The notes under the pieces are model-generated. The model searched no databases and was not told where the DNA came from. It was given only the letters and a program-made list of their open reading frames with translations. Source: Diospyros lotus (lineage: Eukaryota > Streptophyta > Magnoliopsida > Ericales > Ebenaceae). Taken from it: 64,000 nucleotides of DNA. The translations under genes and the position numbers were made by a program. Positions within the stretch are counted from its first letter, which is position 1. Each line of letters opens with the position of its first letter. Shown here piece after piece: positions 15,654 to 29,500 of the stretch. The DNA is taken from positions 27,940,493 through 28,004,492 of the forward strand of contig NC_068347.1 in NCBI RefSeq assembly GCF_014633365.1. The letters are read 5' to 3'.

Positions 15654-16045
15654 GACGAAATACAGGTAAGGCAGAGTACTTCAGTTGTCTAATCGTCCAT
15701 ATATTTTCATTCTGCTGTTTCATGGCATGTGCGATCATTAAATTAATTGACTCCCGCTGTAGAAAGAAAATAAAAAATCGTGTAAACAAGTTCAAGTGTG
15801 CAATTCTGAAAACACATCATAGCATGTAGCTAATCAGATTGATCGTCTTAAAGAGCCATTGCTGGGAGAAACCCGTTAGTGTTGCATGTGGTGATGCCTG
15901 TTTTTCTTTCTAACTGCGTGTCAACTGCTGTTGCAGAAAGCGTAAACTTCGTGAGATAGATGAAAGGAATCAGCCTGGAGGGGTCAATAAATGGAAGATA
16001 AAAGGTAAACAGTCCCGGAAACGCCCCAAACAAAGAAGACACTGA
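10603..16045 (+). CDS. Fcf2 / TdIF2-like pre-rRNA processing protein
   Basis: Five exons (10603-10850, 10960-11020, 14671-14745, 15550-15665, 15937-16045) join in phase to 202 aa. The conserved Fcf2 domain starts at about residue 82 with WFDMPARTVTPELKKDL, continues through LRSVIDPKRHYKKGY and GTVIEAAEDFYAERLTKKER, then LADELLSDHTLTKYRKRK, and ends in a lysine/arginine-rich tail (KQSRKRPKQRRH) that looks like a nuclear or nucleolar signal. The N-terminal 80 residues are low in conservation. Known role of the family: yeast Fcf2 is needed for early 35S pre-rRNA cleavages in the SSU processome, and animal TdIF2/DNTTIP2 is nucleolar. Intron 2 is 3.65 kb and contains an old internal duplication. 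The start codon follows TATA-like and telobox sequences closely, giving a 5'UTR of perhaps 20-30 nt. Confidence 0.92.
13079..13094. repeat. G16 homopolymer
   Basis: An uninterrupted run of 16 G in an AT-rich intron. See also the runs at 19943, 35573 and 53785. Confidence 0.9.
13675..13746. repeat. 36-bp tandem duplication
   Basis: Two head-to-tail 36-bp units beginning GATCCAACTTCCCATTTCAG differ at one base (CACATG/CATATG). They lie within the second copy of the larger intronic duplication. Confidence 0.9.
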
Positions 16046-17558
16046 TGTCCCTGAATGTGACCCTACAGGTGTATTTTTGTAGAAGTGACAGCAGCCAAAG
16101 CTTGAGCCAGTTCAATCACCATAAACACATCGGATCACATTAATTGAGGGTTGCTTTTGTTTGAGACATTGTAGAAAGGGCAACGGCTGCTTTTGGTAGT
16201 GTCTTTCTATGAACATTATTATGACAGCAATTTTTTCGGTCATCAGCCCTGGAATAGAATGCTCTTCCTTTTTGTGAAACGAAACACCATTATTCTTATT
16301 CGGTATAAACAAAGGGCTTAATGAGTGGCTTGAACTCGTACATGCCAGCTCTCAGGCAACAACAACAATAATAATGAACTAATTCTACGAAGTGGTCACA
16401 TGAGTGATTGATGAGTTTATTCAGTACCTATTTAAATATTTTAATGATTTTTTTGGTGTTTATAGAATAAAAAATATTAGGTGGATGGGGTCAAGGGCAT
16501 GGACAGCGCGGCCCCAGGCAGGCAACAGCTTATGGCACGTCAATCAAACAAACCCTTTTGCAAGCCAAAGTCTTTTCATTGGTCCCAGTGGCCAGCTTGG
16601 CCTCTAATTCTCAAACTTAATTACTGAAAGTCTTATTAGCAACACAAACCTCTACTTTTGGTGTTTCCATTTTATCCATATCCATATCGATATATATATA
16701 TATATATATTTCAAGAAGAATGAGATTACGAAAACTTTATTGCAGCAATTTAGTGTAATATGCATAATTTACTTTTTAAGAGAAAATCATCAGTGTTCCA
16801 AGCCAAGTAGAAATTTGCTACAATAGTTATGGGTGTTGCTCCCTTTTATTTCTGCCTTAAAAATGAATTGTTATATTAAAAATTAAGAAAATTTTCATGT
16901 TTGTTTGGTAGACTGATTTAGTGGAATTTTTTTTTAAAACAAAAATATTTTATATTAAGGGTGTTCGATGGATTACATGGTATCTACTTTTTTAATTAGA
17001 AAACATATAGTTTTTATTTGAAAAAAATCTCTAAAAAAAATACAGAGATAATATTAAAATATTAATACCGATGATGGAAAAAAGAAAATGGAAGAGGAGA
17101 AGAATATTGAGAGAATTGACAATGGAGCAGTGCAGGAGCAGCAGAGCAGGCTGTATCCGGAGTTGTCGTTATTTTATTAGTTATTACCCAACCCAGACCA
17201 GACCCAAACCCAAACACAACAGAGATTCTTTTATCCATCTTTCCCCTTCATTCTCACGTACTCCTCCTTTATTTCTTTTCTTTCTTCCTTTCTTTTTCGT
17301 TTCAACAAAAACCCTAATGCCTTTTTGTTTTCGCGTTTGAATTTTGAATTTGCGCTACATCTGTTGCTTTCTCTTCGGTCCGGAGGCAGCAATCAAATTA
17401 TCTTTCAGCCAACGATTCTTAGGTTAACTTTCTCCACTCCAGGAAAAAATGCGGGCGAAGATTGGGGAACAAGGTCGGTAGGTTGGTAGGTAGGTCCTGG
17501 CTACTGCTCTGGTGATTCGATCTGCCGGCGAGGCTGAGCAAAAGAGGGATAGACGAAA
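16046..17558. other. Intergenic region: Fcf2 3' flank and NPSN promoter/5'UTR
   Basis: The first few hundred bases should hold the Fcf2 3'UTR. An AT microsatellite lies at about 16690-16709. From 17200 the sequence becomes pyrimidine-rich with a telobox (AAACCCTAA, 17309-17317), typical of a plant core promoter or 5'UTR leading to the ATG at 17559. The short ORFs in this stretch have no recognisable homology. Confidence 0.45.
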
Positions 17559-20500
17559 ATGGCCAATTTGGATTTGCAGATGAACCCCCAGATGGAGCAG
17601 ATCCACGGCGAAATCCGTGACAATTTCCGAGCTCTTGCGTATGTCTCCTTTCCCTCCCCCTTCTCTCTATCTTATTACTCCTTTCTGGCCATCAACAGCA
17701 ATCCTAGCCCAACATATTATGATGGTGTGTTTGTTTGTGAATGAACAATGCGTTCTAGAAGCGACTTTTTGCTTCAATTGTTGAGATCTGGGATTATTGC
17801 CTACCTGTTCGGTAAAGGTTCGAGATGAATTCCCTCTTTGGTATCTGACCCGAGACTCGTGGGGACATATTCCCCTCCCCCACTTGTCTTAATAGCCTCT
17901 TAACGTCTGTCCAATTTCTCGAACGAACTTAATACAAATATTTGGTAATTTGATTTGTGTTTCCATGTTTGGTCACTCAAGTCCTGGAGATTAAAGTACT
18001 TCTCCCCTTATTTTTCCTTTGCAACCAACTGTAGCCATAGCTGAAGGTTGAGCATATCTGAGCTTATATGTTCCCCTCTTGCTCCTACCCTCCCTCTCTT
18101 TCTTTCTTTAATTGGCTGTTTATGAAATTTATTTGAGACATTCAGATCATTCTTGGAGTCCAACTGTTGAAGTAGATATATTCAGTGCGGTGATTTTTTT
18201 TTTTCTTCTGTTTTTTTGTTTTTTGAAAGCTTAATTGTAGACACTGATGGAAATCTCTGCTTGAGTTTGTGATATTGTGTCACGCAATCTTATTCAGTCA
18301 ACTTCTTAGTCTAACTTGAGGCAATTAAAGCATTTATGTTTCCTCATATAGAGAACATTGCTTGAAGAAGAAGCTATTTCAGTGTTATCCAAAGTCCTAA
18401 CAATATACTTAATACTTGACAAGGTTGCATCATTATCATCATCACAAGCCTTAACTCCAGGCACAGGAGTCAACTACATGGCGTCTAGCTCTCCAATTAT
18501 CCCTATTAATGACCATATCTTTTGTAAGGATATTTTATCCCCATGTCATACCTGCATGAGAAGTGCTGCATTTCAGCAGAATAAAGTAGTTTTAAACCAT
18601 CTCTATTTTTGCTTCTACCCAAATTCTATGGTTCCACGTCATTACTACATTGTCATGACAGATGCATTTAGGTTGTTCACAATTTAGGTTTTTAAATCTT
18701 TATGATGCCAAACCCAGAAGCATGTATCTCTTTTGGTGTTTTTTCCAAGATTTGGGTATAGCATGCAAAAATCCAAAAATTTGAGATACCTCACTAGTGT
18801 CACGATCCCAAGAATCCCCAAGGATAGATTAGTAATATGAATTACATGTATTTCTCTTTTAGTTGTACTCTTATGCTGTAGCTTTTTAGTACCTTCATTT
18901 GTAAAGCCTATAAATAGGCTAAGGTAGTTAGAGAATGGCTTGTTTTGAATGATAATTGAATTCAGTCATTTCCCTCTCATCAAATTCTCTCTCAATTTCC
19001 CTCTGATCTCTCTCTTGATCCCTCTAATCTTCCCCTCCTTCTTGATCTATCTGTAATCCTCCCCCCAATTCTTGCTGTATTTCCCTTCCTTTCAGTCTAT
19101 TTCCACCTCGATTTCTTACAATTTCCTAGCAAAACCCTAGGTACATGACAACTAGCTTCAATTGTCATTGTTGTTCTCTGAGAAGAAAAAGAATCCTTTT
19201 GGAAATTTTGACATTTGCTCCTTTTTATGGAGCATATTAACTCTTTGAGGTGGTTTTGTAGTGATTAATTGAGAAAATAAATTATTATAGAATAAAAAAA
19301 TATTTTTTAAAATTTTTACATTTGCCATTTTTGTGGAGCATATTAACTCTCTGAGGGGGATTTATAGTGATTAATTGAGAAAATAAATTCTTATAGATTG
19401 AGAGGATAATTTCAACTTGAGGCTTTCTGATCTTATTGCAGTTTAGCCTGTTAGTGGCTGCAGAGATCATGAGACCTGGATGATTTATGCAAACGGGAAG
19501 GGGCTCATCATCAGTCAGGTAGAATTTTTGAGGGAAATGGAGATCTAAATTGAAGCTAATTGGGGACATAGTGGTTATGTCATTACAGTAAACTATTATC
19601 AAGGGTATTAAGTTCTAGTACTCTTATTTATCCTTGGGAAAGATACGGGCTGCACATCTATTGTTCTATCTATGATGAACTTTTAAGAAGGGTGGATGTT
19701 ACTACTTTTCAAATATGGACGTAATTCCATCTGGTATGCACAATAGGCTCATTAAGGAATATATGTGGTGTCGGTGCATGTCTTTATGTCGAGATGACAA
19801 CATAGAGTTTCTACAAGGCAACCACCTTTCATTCCATTTATTCAAGAACAGTCTTACTTGGTGCTTCCCAACCCTGGAGCATGAGGCAGATGGGTTGAAA
19901 ACTAACAATCTTCCCTTGCCAATTCTATGATAAGGTTAACCGCCCCCCCCCCCCCCCCTCCCCGGGCACCAAATATATTGTCACTTTCCTAAGGGCAAAA
20001 TAGTAATTATAACTATAGTATATAAGCTAATTGTACCTAGTTGGTTAGAGCCTTGTTGTACCAGGTGTACAACCCTAGTTAGTTATGGCAGCTGGTAGCT
20101 ATATATGTGGCCATAGCTGGGAATGATGACTCACGATTGAATGTACAAAATCAGATTCCTTTCTCTCTCTCTCTCTCCCCCAAACATTCTTCCTATCTTC
20201 TCGGAATTTTTCAATTTCTAGAAGAATCCCCCTTGTCAGTTATCAGAGTGGACAATTGGTATAAGAACAAAAGGTGATTCCGGCTAGTGCATTGTTGTGT
20301 GTTGCTCGCTGTCATGAACCTAGGATTCGTGATAGGTTAAAAGAGGGATTCGTGATAGGTTAAAAGAGGAATTGGAAGGAATTGAGGGAGGGAATTAAGG
20401 GAGAACAGTACAGAGAAGAAGATTTAGGGGGAAAACGAGAGAGAGAGGGAGATTGGAGAGAAGTCTTAGAGAGAAATGAGAATTAAGAATTCATTCAATT

Positions 20501-23500
20501 CAAGCATGCATTTCTCTACATATTAGGGCCTATTTATAGGCTATTCAACAGTAAATGAAATCTGAAAAATAGCACTCATGTGCTCCTAACAACTCACAAA
20601 ATATCTCATACTAACTACTACAACCTTATTACAATAATACCCTTCTAACTACCCTTGAGTTGTGACATTTCCCTCCCATTGAAAGTTTTCTTGTCCCCAA
20701 GAAACTTATTACATCCAAGCCATTGTTTCTTCATCCAATGCCCATCTTCACCCATTAGTTTCTTTTTCGCTTTTCCTTCTTCTTATCTTGTTTTTCCCTT
20801 TTCTTTTGCTTTCTCTTTTCTTTCTCCTCAGTAGCAACAACATTATGTCTTGCTGTCACACCAATGGAAACATGAATAAGCAAAACAACAAGGGTCTCAG
20901 TCCCTTCAACAAAGAATCCCTTCCCTTTCTGCCTTTCATCTTGTTTCGCTTTATCCTTCTGCATCCTCCATTCCTCCATATCAGAAACATACTGCTTGAA
21001 GATTTTAGTGTAATCAATGTCAAGCAAGCATCCTCCCTTAACCTCTAACCAATCTTAAATTGTCCTCCATTGGTTATCCACTTCGATTAAGGCACAAGTT
21101 TCCTCCCAATTGACTGATTTCTCAATTGGAGTCACCTGATCCATAGTAGGAAATTCAACAACTCCTTCCATTCCTATTCTTTCAAGAGAAATAGATTTAA
21201 GATCTCCACAATCTAAGGCTGTTGTGGTCATTTCCATTCCAAGATATTTGGCTCCCGGATTGCTAGCGAACATCTTAACTTCATCCTCAACAGTTACTTC
21301 CTCCAACGGTGTCATATTGAGTGTTTTAGCATCTGGATTCTCAATACCAGTGGGGGTGCTTGAGATGCTGCCAACCATTGGTCTGTCATCCCCCAATTCT
21401 TCAATCCCTTCTTCCATATACTCCTTAGCCCTCTCCACAGCCAAGACTAAGGGAGCAGTATGTTTAGACCCTTCCATATCTTTAATAGGGGCCTCCTCAA
21501 GTGGAAATATTTTTACTTGTTGGTAGCTGGAGTACACCAAGGATTTACTTTCAGCAAGGCTTTCCTCATTCGGCTGCTCCACTTTAAGGAATTCCTCATT
21601 GTTAAAACTTCTTCAATAATCATCGAAGTATTCTGCAGGGAAGTTGTAATGATACTTCTTAGTCAGTATCATTGCAAACTCTTGCAGCTTCTTGCGGAAC
21701 ATTCGATCGAATTTCTCACACTCTTCATGTATCCCACTAGTTGTTTCCTTGCACCTTAGATTGAACTGATTATGCATTTTCTTTTCCCATCTCCCATGAT
21801 TTCGACCAAACTCCTCATGGTTTCTGTTATATTCAACTGAGATTATAACATTCTGCTTCATATATGCACTGCCTTCCTTAGCTTCACGAGTAGGACACCC
21901 CACTAAAAATGCAGCCTTCTTTGGCTGCCATTGAGGTTCCATTCCAACTAAAAATGAAGCATTCTTCTGCTGCAATAGAGGCTCCACTGATCTCATTCGT
22001 GCACTACTCTTGGCCGAAATCTCACTGGCTGGAAAAGCAATAGGCTAAGAAACCATAGCTCTTTCCATCATAATTCCCCACACTTCCCTTCTATAATTGC
22101 CTCACCCAATCACCTCTAAAATTGATCCACTAAGTGGCAAATTGCAATCACTGTTCTACTTCAAGGTCAAGTCTGTTGTAGTAGCGGAAGAAGTCGCACA
22201 ATTACAGCGGCTTGATTAGCCTTCTAAAGTCCCCTAAATTGCCATCAGAAGTGAGAATTGATCGCTACCCTCACAATCGAGATCACCGAAGTCAAGGAAC
22301 TGATCTAGATCGCTTGTTGCTCTCGATTTCTGTAATCGCCTTCAATTGTCGAGAGTCAAGCTCGATGCGTTGGAATCCATTGGCCAAGTCATCTTCCAAT
22401 TCCAGGCCTCAAATATTAGTCGACCTCACCTCCTTGTGCGTTGAACTCAATTTTTGAGATTCAACCAAAAATTAATCAACTAATCAATAGAAAAACAGCA
22501 GAGAATTGACGTGGGTAGGGAGTTTGCCTAGCTGTTGGAAATCAAGACCAAGGACCTTGCTCTTGTCAGTCCTCCTGAAGATCAAACAGCCAGCATCGGG
22601 TTACTAATTTAACTCCCTGAAACACCTCTTGAAAGTTCGATTAATTCCGTTGCCGCTAGGGATCGCCTAACAGTTGGTCGATTTCTATAGCCTAGGGGTC
22701 GGAAACCTTCGAGCAAAAGAAATCGGAGGAATCCGCCTCTCACAAGGGACTCCACCTATATGTTCGAGCCCGAGAATTACCGAAATCGCAGTCGTGGTCA
22801 ACCTCCTACTCACCTCCAAGAAAATCGATCAACTCTTCCCCTTATATGAGTCGTCTGACTTCCCTTCGGAGACGTCTTATCTGCTCGTCCTCAATTTTTA
22901 TCCAACCTTACTTGATTTCAAACTGAGTCTCAACTATCGGCTTCGTCTTCAAGACTCAGACTTAGGTATGCTAGAATCACCGAAGTTCACTAGGATCTGC
23001 TCTGTGCCTTCTTCGATCGGCTCTGTTGCCGTCCTTCAACGTTGCCCAATTCCGATTAACTGTCTCGACGACGGAAATTATCTCCTCGTTCAATCGATGC
23101 TAATCTAGCCGTCAAAAATTGCTCAAGGCTTTGCTTCGATCCCGCCTTCCTTCTCACTATCTACTCATGATCAAGTGAATTCATGATCGCTAGTGGAGTC
23201 TCCACCCAATCACCGACCACTTGTTGGAATTCACCTGAATTCTTGAATCAATCTTGATTCCTTTCGAATGCTTGCACTCGCCTATCACCCTGTAACCAAT
23301 GGAACTCGTCGGAGTTCTTGTACTCATTGGAATCACCCGAAGTCTCTGCTCTATCGATTTTGCCGAGAGTCGTCGGAATCAATTGCTACCCATTGCAGGA
23401 ATTACAGCTAAGGAACCTGGCTAGCACTATGCCGAAATTCACCTTACCGCAATCGCCAAGGGAAATTGCTCACCTCACAGCAGTCGCCTTCAAGCCTCCT

Positions 23501-26500
23501 TGATCTAGACCTTAATCACTGAAATTGATTTCATTGACCTTCAACTGAAATCAGACCCACAGCCAATGATTGACTGCTCTGATACCATTTGTCACGAACC
23601 TAAGATTCGTGATAGGTTAAAAGAGGAATTGGAAGGAATTGAGGGAGGGAATTAAGGGAGAACAATATAGAGAAGAAGATTTAAGGGGAAAATGAGAGAA
23701 AGAGAGGGAGATTGGAGAGAAGTCTTAAGAGAGAAATGAGAATTAAGAATTCATTCAATTCAAGCATGCCTTTCTACATATTAGGGCCTATTTATAGGTT
23801 ATTCAACAGTAAATGAAATCTGGAAAATAATTTCCATGACTCACAAAATACCTCATACTAACTACTACAACCTTACTACAATAATACCCTTCTAATTACT
23901 CTTGAGTTGTGACACCCGCTTTGATTGGAAAGCGATTTCGACCCGGACCAATGAGGTGAACTTGATCGTGGCAACTAGAGTAATCGGCCATGGCAGAGGG
24001 GACAAGGATGAAAAAATTTAAGACACACTTGGAAAAGACTTTGGAGTGGGGAATCCGACAATAGTAAGAGCAACTTGATGACAAGATGGACCTAATAGAT
24101 GTCGGCCTACGATACACCCTGGAGGAGTTGGGTCGGACGAGAGTAGAGGGTGCGGCCACACGAGAGGAAGTCACCAACCTCTGAGCGGACGTCCGAGGTA
24201 TTAGGGAAGAGGTCGTTGGAATGGGTAGTAGCTGAGCACCGTGTTGAACTTGTTCTCACAATTGTTGAACGCTAGCGTTCCGATGGACTTTCTTCCAAGG
24301 CTAAACACAACCCCAATCTTGACTGGAACAAGGGATAGACCCCAGGTCACCAACCTAACATGCATGGATGAATGACTGGAGAATCATCAACGAGGACCCC
24401 CCGCCACCTTGAACAATGTGCCAATGTTGAAGCTAGAAATTTCAGCATTTGAGGGAAGCAAGCCACATTGGTGGGTCCGACGTTTTGAGCGATTCTTCCA
24501 TCACTATCGGGTGGAAGATGGCCAGAGGGCAGGGGCGAATCCAAAAATTTATGTAGGGGAGACTAAATTTTTTTTTTGAGATATAGAATTGTATATCATA
24601 GATTTTGGGGTGAGTTGTAATTTTTTTTTTTTAACTGATTTATTATTAAAAATTATTTTTTTACATTAAAAAAATTATTTTTTTATATTAAAAATTAATT
24701 TTAATTGTGGGTTGCCCTGGGCTAAAGCCCAAGGCAGCTCACATATGGATCCACCCCTGCCAGACGGTGAAATTGGTTGCAGCTTACTTTAACGACGCAG
24801 CAGACTCGTGGTTCCAAGGTTGGAGTAGCAGGAGGACTGTTTTGGTTTGGGAATAGTTTGTAGTAGCTTTCTGTGTCCAGTTTGGAGAGAGAACCATGGT
24901 TGACGTAGTGGAAAACTTCCACAAGTTGAGGCATACCAAATCGGTGGAGAAGTATCAAACCAGATTTGAGGAACTAAAATCACTGCCCATGATTTCTTGA
25001 CCTACCTTAGATGAGCAGTATTTCGTGTTGAGCTTCATTAACAGATTAAGTGATGAACTCCGACCCTTGGTAAAGATGTGGCAATTAATCACTGTTAAAC
25101 AAGCAGTCGAAAAGGCACAACTGCAGGAGTTGGTCTTAGAGGTAGTGATTAAGAAACAACGGAATGCGACAAAAGGGTATGTTGGTAGTTGCTTGCAGAG
25201 TGGGGTTTAGGAGTTAAGTCCAGCCACCAAATAGGGCACAAGGGGAATCTACTACCTAGGGGACCCTTTAACCCTATTTCGGAGAAGTCCCTATCAGTGG
25301 AACAGAAAAGACAGTTGGGATTGTGTTTCTGCTTCGGCGTAAAGTACTTTCTTGGGCATCAATGTAGAAAGCAATTGTTGCAAATGGAAGGCCTAGAATT
25401 GGAGGCAGAAGAAGAAGCAGTGAATGTGAGAGAGGTGGAGGACACAAGCAATGGGGAGTTCGGAGAAGATGGAGGGGAGATATCATTACACGCCATAGAA
25501 GGCTGCCCCTCAAAAAAGATAATTAGGTGAAAGGCTCAGTGGGTAAGAAGAGAGTGGTGGTCCTCATTGATAGTGGAAGCACACAGCTTCCTAGACAAAG
25601 ACACTGCCCATAACTTGCAGTGTGAGGTACAGGCTGTTATACCACTTTCAGTTACAGTTGCAAATGGAAGCAAGATGATAAGTTGGTTTAATTGTCCAGC
25701 TTTCAAATGGATGATGCAAGGTCTTGAGTTCATGACTGATTTGAGAATCTTTAGGTTGGGTGGCTAGTACAATTGACAGGGGTAGATTGGATGAAAGCGA
25801 TGAGCCCATTGATTTTCGATTTCAACACATTGGAGATAACCTTTGATTTGGCAGGGAAAATGGTGACATTAACAGGGAGCATGGAAGATTAAGACCACAA
25901 GTTATTGACAGGCTGAAGGATGCATAGATTATTTCAACATGGGGAAGCTAATATAGCTCAATTGCACTCCTTATATTCCGTAGAGATGGTGACGGATGGG
26001 GAAGAAGTTGACAGCAAACTGGTGACAGAGGAAGGCAGTCATTCATGGCTTAATCCTATTCCTACTCTCTAGTCCTTGACAGAGGTATCTACTTGTGATT
26101 CTTTACATTCATTGCTGATTGAATTTGAGGAGCTATTTACAAAACCTACTGCCCTACCCCCAACCCGCTTCCTTGACCACGCTATACATTTAAAACCCAA
26201 TTTAGAGCCTGTCAATGTTTGTTCCTACCAATACTCACCTTCTCAAAAAGTCAAAATAGAGAAATTGGTCAAGGATATGCTAACCAAGTCCATTATTCAG
26301 CCGAGTCAAAGTCCATTTGCTTCCCTTGTACTTCTAGTAAAAAAGAAAGATGGAACATGGCGGTTGTGTTGATTATCGCCAACTAAATTCCCTCACCATC
26401 AAAAATAAAGTTCCCATCCCCAATATCGAAGACCTCCTAGATTATCCGGAGCCACCATTTTCTCAAAGCTTGATCTAAGGTTGGGATACCACCAAATTAA

Positions 26501-29500
26501 GATGAATGCAACCAATATCCCTAAAACGACCTTTAGGACTCATCAAGGTCTTTATGAATTTCTAGTTATGCCATTCGGCTTAACTAATGCCCCTGCTATC
26601 TTTCAAACCTTGATGAATCACATCTTCCACCCTCACCTTAGAAAGTTTATTTTCATTTCGAATTTTTTGTTGACATCCTAGTGTACAACCCCTTTTTGGA
26701 CCAACATTTGAACCATTTAAGAACCACTTTCCACATCCTCCAATCCAATCAGCTTTATGTGAAGAGGTCCAAGTGTACCTTTGCCGAGTAGAAAGTACAG
26801 TACTTAGGCCATGTAATTACGGGGGAAGGAGTGAGCACTAATCCAAAGAAGATTACAGTAATGTTGGAGTGGCCGAGACTAGAAATCGTTAGAGGATCGA
26901 GGGGATTCCTAGGCCTCATAGGTTACTGTAGGCGATTCATAAAAAATTATGGTGCGATCAGCTACCCATTGACTGAACTCCTCAAGAAGAATGGTTTTGG
27001 ATGTAATCCACAAGCAGATGCAGCTTTCCATGCTTTTAAAAGGGCAATGACACAAGCTCCTATATTAGCCTTACTCGACTTCTCGAAACACTTTATTTTG
27101 GAGACAGATGCTTGTGAAATGGGGGTAGGGGTTGTGCTTGTGTAGGGTGATAGGCCTTTGGCTTTTCTTAGCCAAGCCTTAGCCCGAAAGCATCTTGGGT
27201 TCAACATCAATGACAAGGAGTTAATGGCTGTGGAAAGGTGGAGATATTATTTGGAAGGGGGCAAGTTTGTGATTAGAATAGATCACAAAAGTCTCAAATC
27301 CCTAAGGAAGAGGCTGCACACACAATTACAAAGAAAGGGGGTAACCAAATTGTTAGGGCTTGAATATACTATACAATACCGCAAGGGGAAGGAGAAAACA
27401 AAGTGGCAAACGCCCTATCCTGGAAGGAGAAGGGAAACTGTAATGATATATCTGCAATGGTGCCAAACTAAGTAAAAGAGATCACTGCTAGTTATGAACG
27501 TACTCCTTGGGCCATAGACCTCATGGCGTCGCTAGCAATCCAAACCACAGATTTAAAGGGGTATACATTATTAGGTGGGCTGCTCAGACACAAAGGAAGA
27601 CTGGTGATCGGAGATGATGACCAGCTTAAAGGGAGGATACTACATTCAATTCACAGCTCATTGATAAGGGGACACTCGGGACTGAATGTCAGATACCATA
27701 AGGTAAAACAATTGTTCTATTGGCCTGGGTTAAGCAAGATGTAAACGCATATGTGCTGGGGTGTGCGACTTGTCAACGCTGCAAGCACAAGCAGGTACCT
27801 TACCCAGGGTTGCTGCAGCCATTTAACATTTTAGAATAGGCATGGGAACAAATTCCGATGGACTTTGTGGAGGGACTGCCTAAGTCAGAAAGAAGGAGTG
27901 TCATATTGTTAGTCGTGGACAGGTTGACGAAATTTGAGCACTTCCTAAGTTTATCTCATCCCTTCATCGCCTTAGAAGTGGCAAGACTCCTACTAGACTT
28001 GGTGGTGAAGTTGCATCGATTACCTCTATCCATTATGTCAAACTGAGACAAGATATTCACCAGTACTTTCTAGAAGGATCTTTTTAAGAGTTTAGAAGTT
28101 GGATTGCATGTCTACGGCCTACCATTTCGAGATAGATGGACAAACGGAGCGGGTGAACTAATGTTTGAAAACCTATCTAAGGTGTGTTTGCTTCTCTAAG
28201 CCAAGGAGTTGGAACAAGTGGTTGTCGTTGGCTTAATAGTGGTACAACTCCAATTACCACAGCTCCCTGAAAAGAACTGCTTTTGAAGCCCTATTTGGGT
28301 ATAAACCACTCCTAATACTTGCTGTCAGGAAATACTCGAATACTAAAATGGCAATGGATCAATATTTAAGACAAAGACAAGAAGCTCTGCAAATTATCAT
28401 AAGGGAACTAAGTCTGGTGCAAAATTGAATGAAATAGATGGTTGATCGAAATAGGAGCGAAAGGTCATTTGAAGTAGGGGATCGGGTATATTTGAAGGTT
28501 AAAAGATTTCAACAACAATTGTTCTCCACTACCCCCACCTCTAAATTAAGCCCCAAGTAGTGTTATAAAGGCCGCACCTAGATGCAAGGTGCACCTAGGC
28601 ACACCTTGGGCGCTTGAATTGCCTTCAGGCGGGCGCAAACCATCAAGGCGCGCCTAGGCCCAAGGTGCCTTGGGCCTTTTTAACTGTTTTTTAGGTTTTT
28701 ATTTTGTTGTTTATTTCTTTATTTAATTTTTTACTATTTAGGTTTTAAATTTATTACTTCAACTACAAATTTGACAATGAATAAAAGAGCTACTACTTTA
28801 AATGCTCTAATTAAATTTGAACTAGATGAAGATGGAGAGGGAGATGATGTGGAAGAAGATATTAGAGATGATGCTTCTAATAATGAAAATATGGAAATGT
28901 TTTATCTTAATGATGAGGATGATTTTTAGATTATTTAAAATGCATAATTAGTTAATCTTGATTAAGATTTAAGGCTTATAAATTGTTTTAAGCTTTAATT
29001 TAAGTTAACTTAAAGACTTTTAGATTGCATTTTTTGGCTTTTTTTATTGTTATTTTCATTAGTATATTTTGATTTTTTTAATTTCCTTAATAACATGCCT
29101 GTGAATATGTTATTAGGAGTTAAAGAGTTATTTTATACTTTATTCTTCAACTAAGATATATGTTTTTCTTTTTTCTATTTTTAGTTAGCATGCGCCTAGT
29201 TCCATCAGGCGCGCATCACGCAGCTCGCCTTGCGCCTTAGTCCTTGGGCCTTTAATAACATTAGCCCCAAGTACCATGGACCATTCGCAGTGGTGGCCAA
29301 AGTAGGGAGAGGGCTTACAGGTTAAAACTTCCTGAAGGAGTGACTGTTAGCTTGGAGGTACCCCTTGCTAAAGAGGACGTAGCTAAGGCAGTCAAACCTC
29401 TAGCAATGATGGATAAGAGGGTAACCTATCGGAATTCGATTCCTTTTACTCAAGTGTTGGTGTAGTGGACTCACTTGCACCCCGATCATACCACGTGGGA

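Noticed and set aside
17071..17340. 89-codon plus-strand ORF before NPSN13
   Set aside because: Its C-terminal half is pyrimidine-rich leader sequence and it shows no homology; it lies in the expected promoter/5'UTR.
18358..18687. 109-codon ORF in NPSN13 intron 1
   Set aside because: No domain or codon pattern; probably chance in intron sequence.
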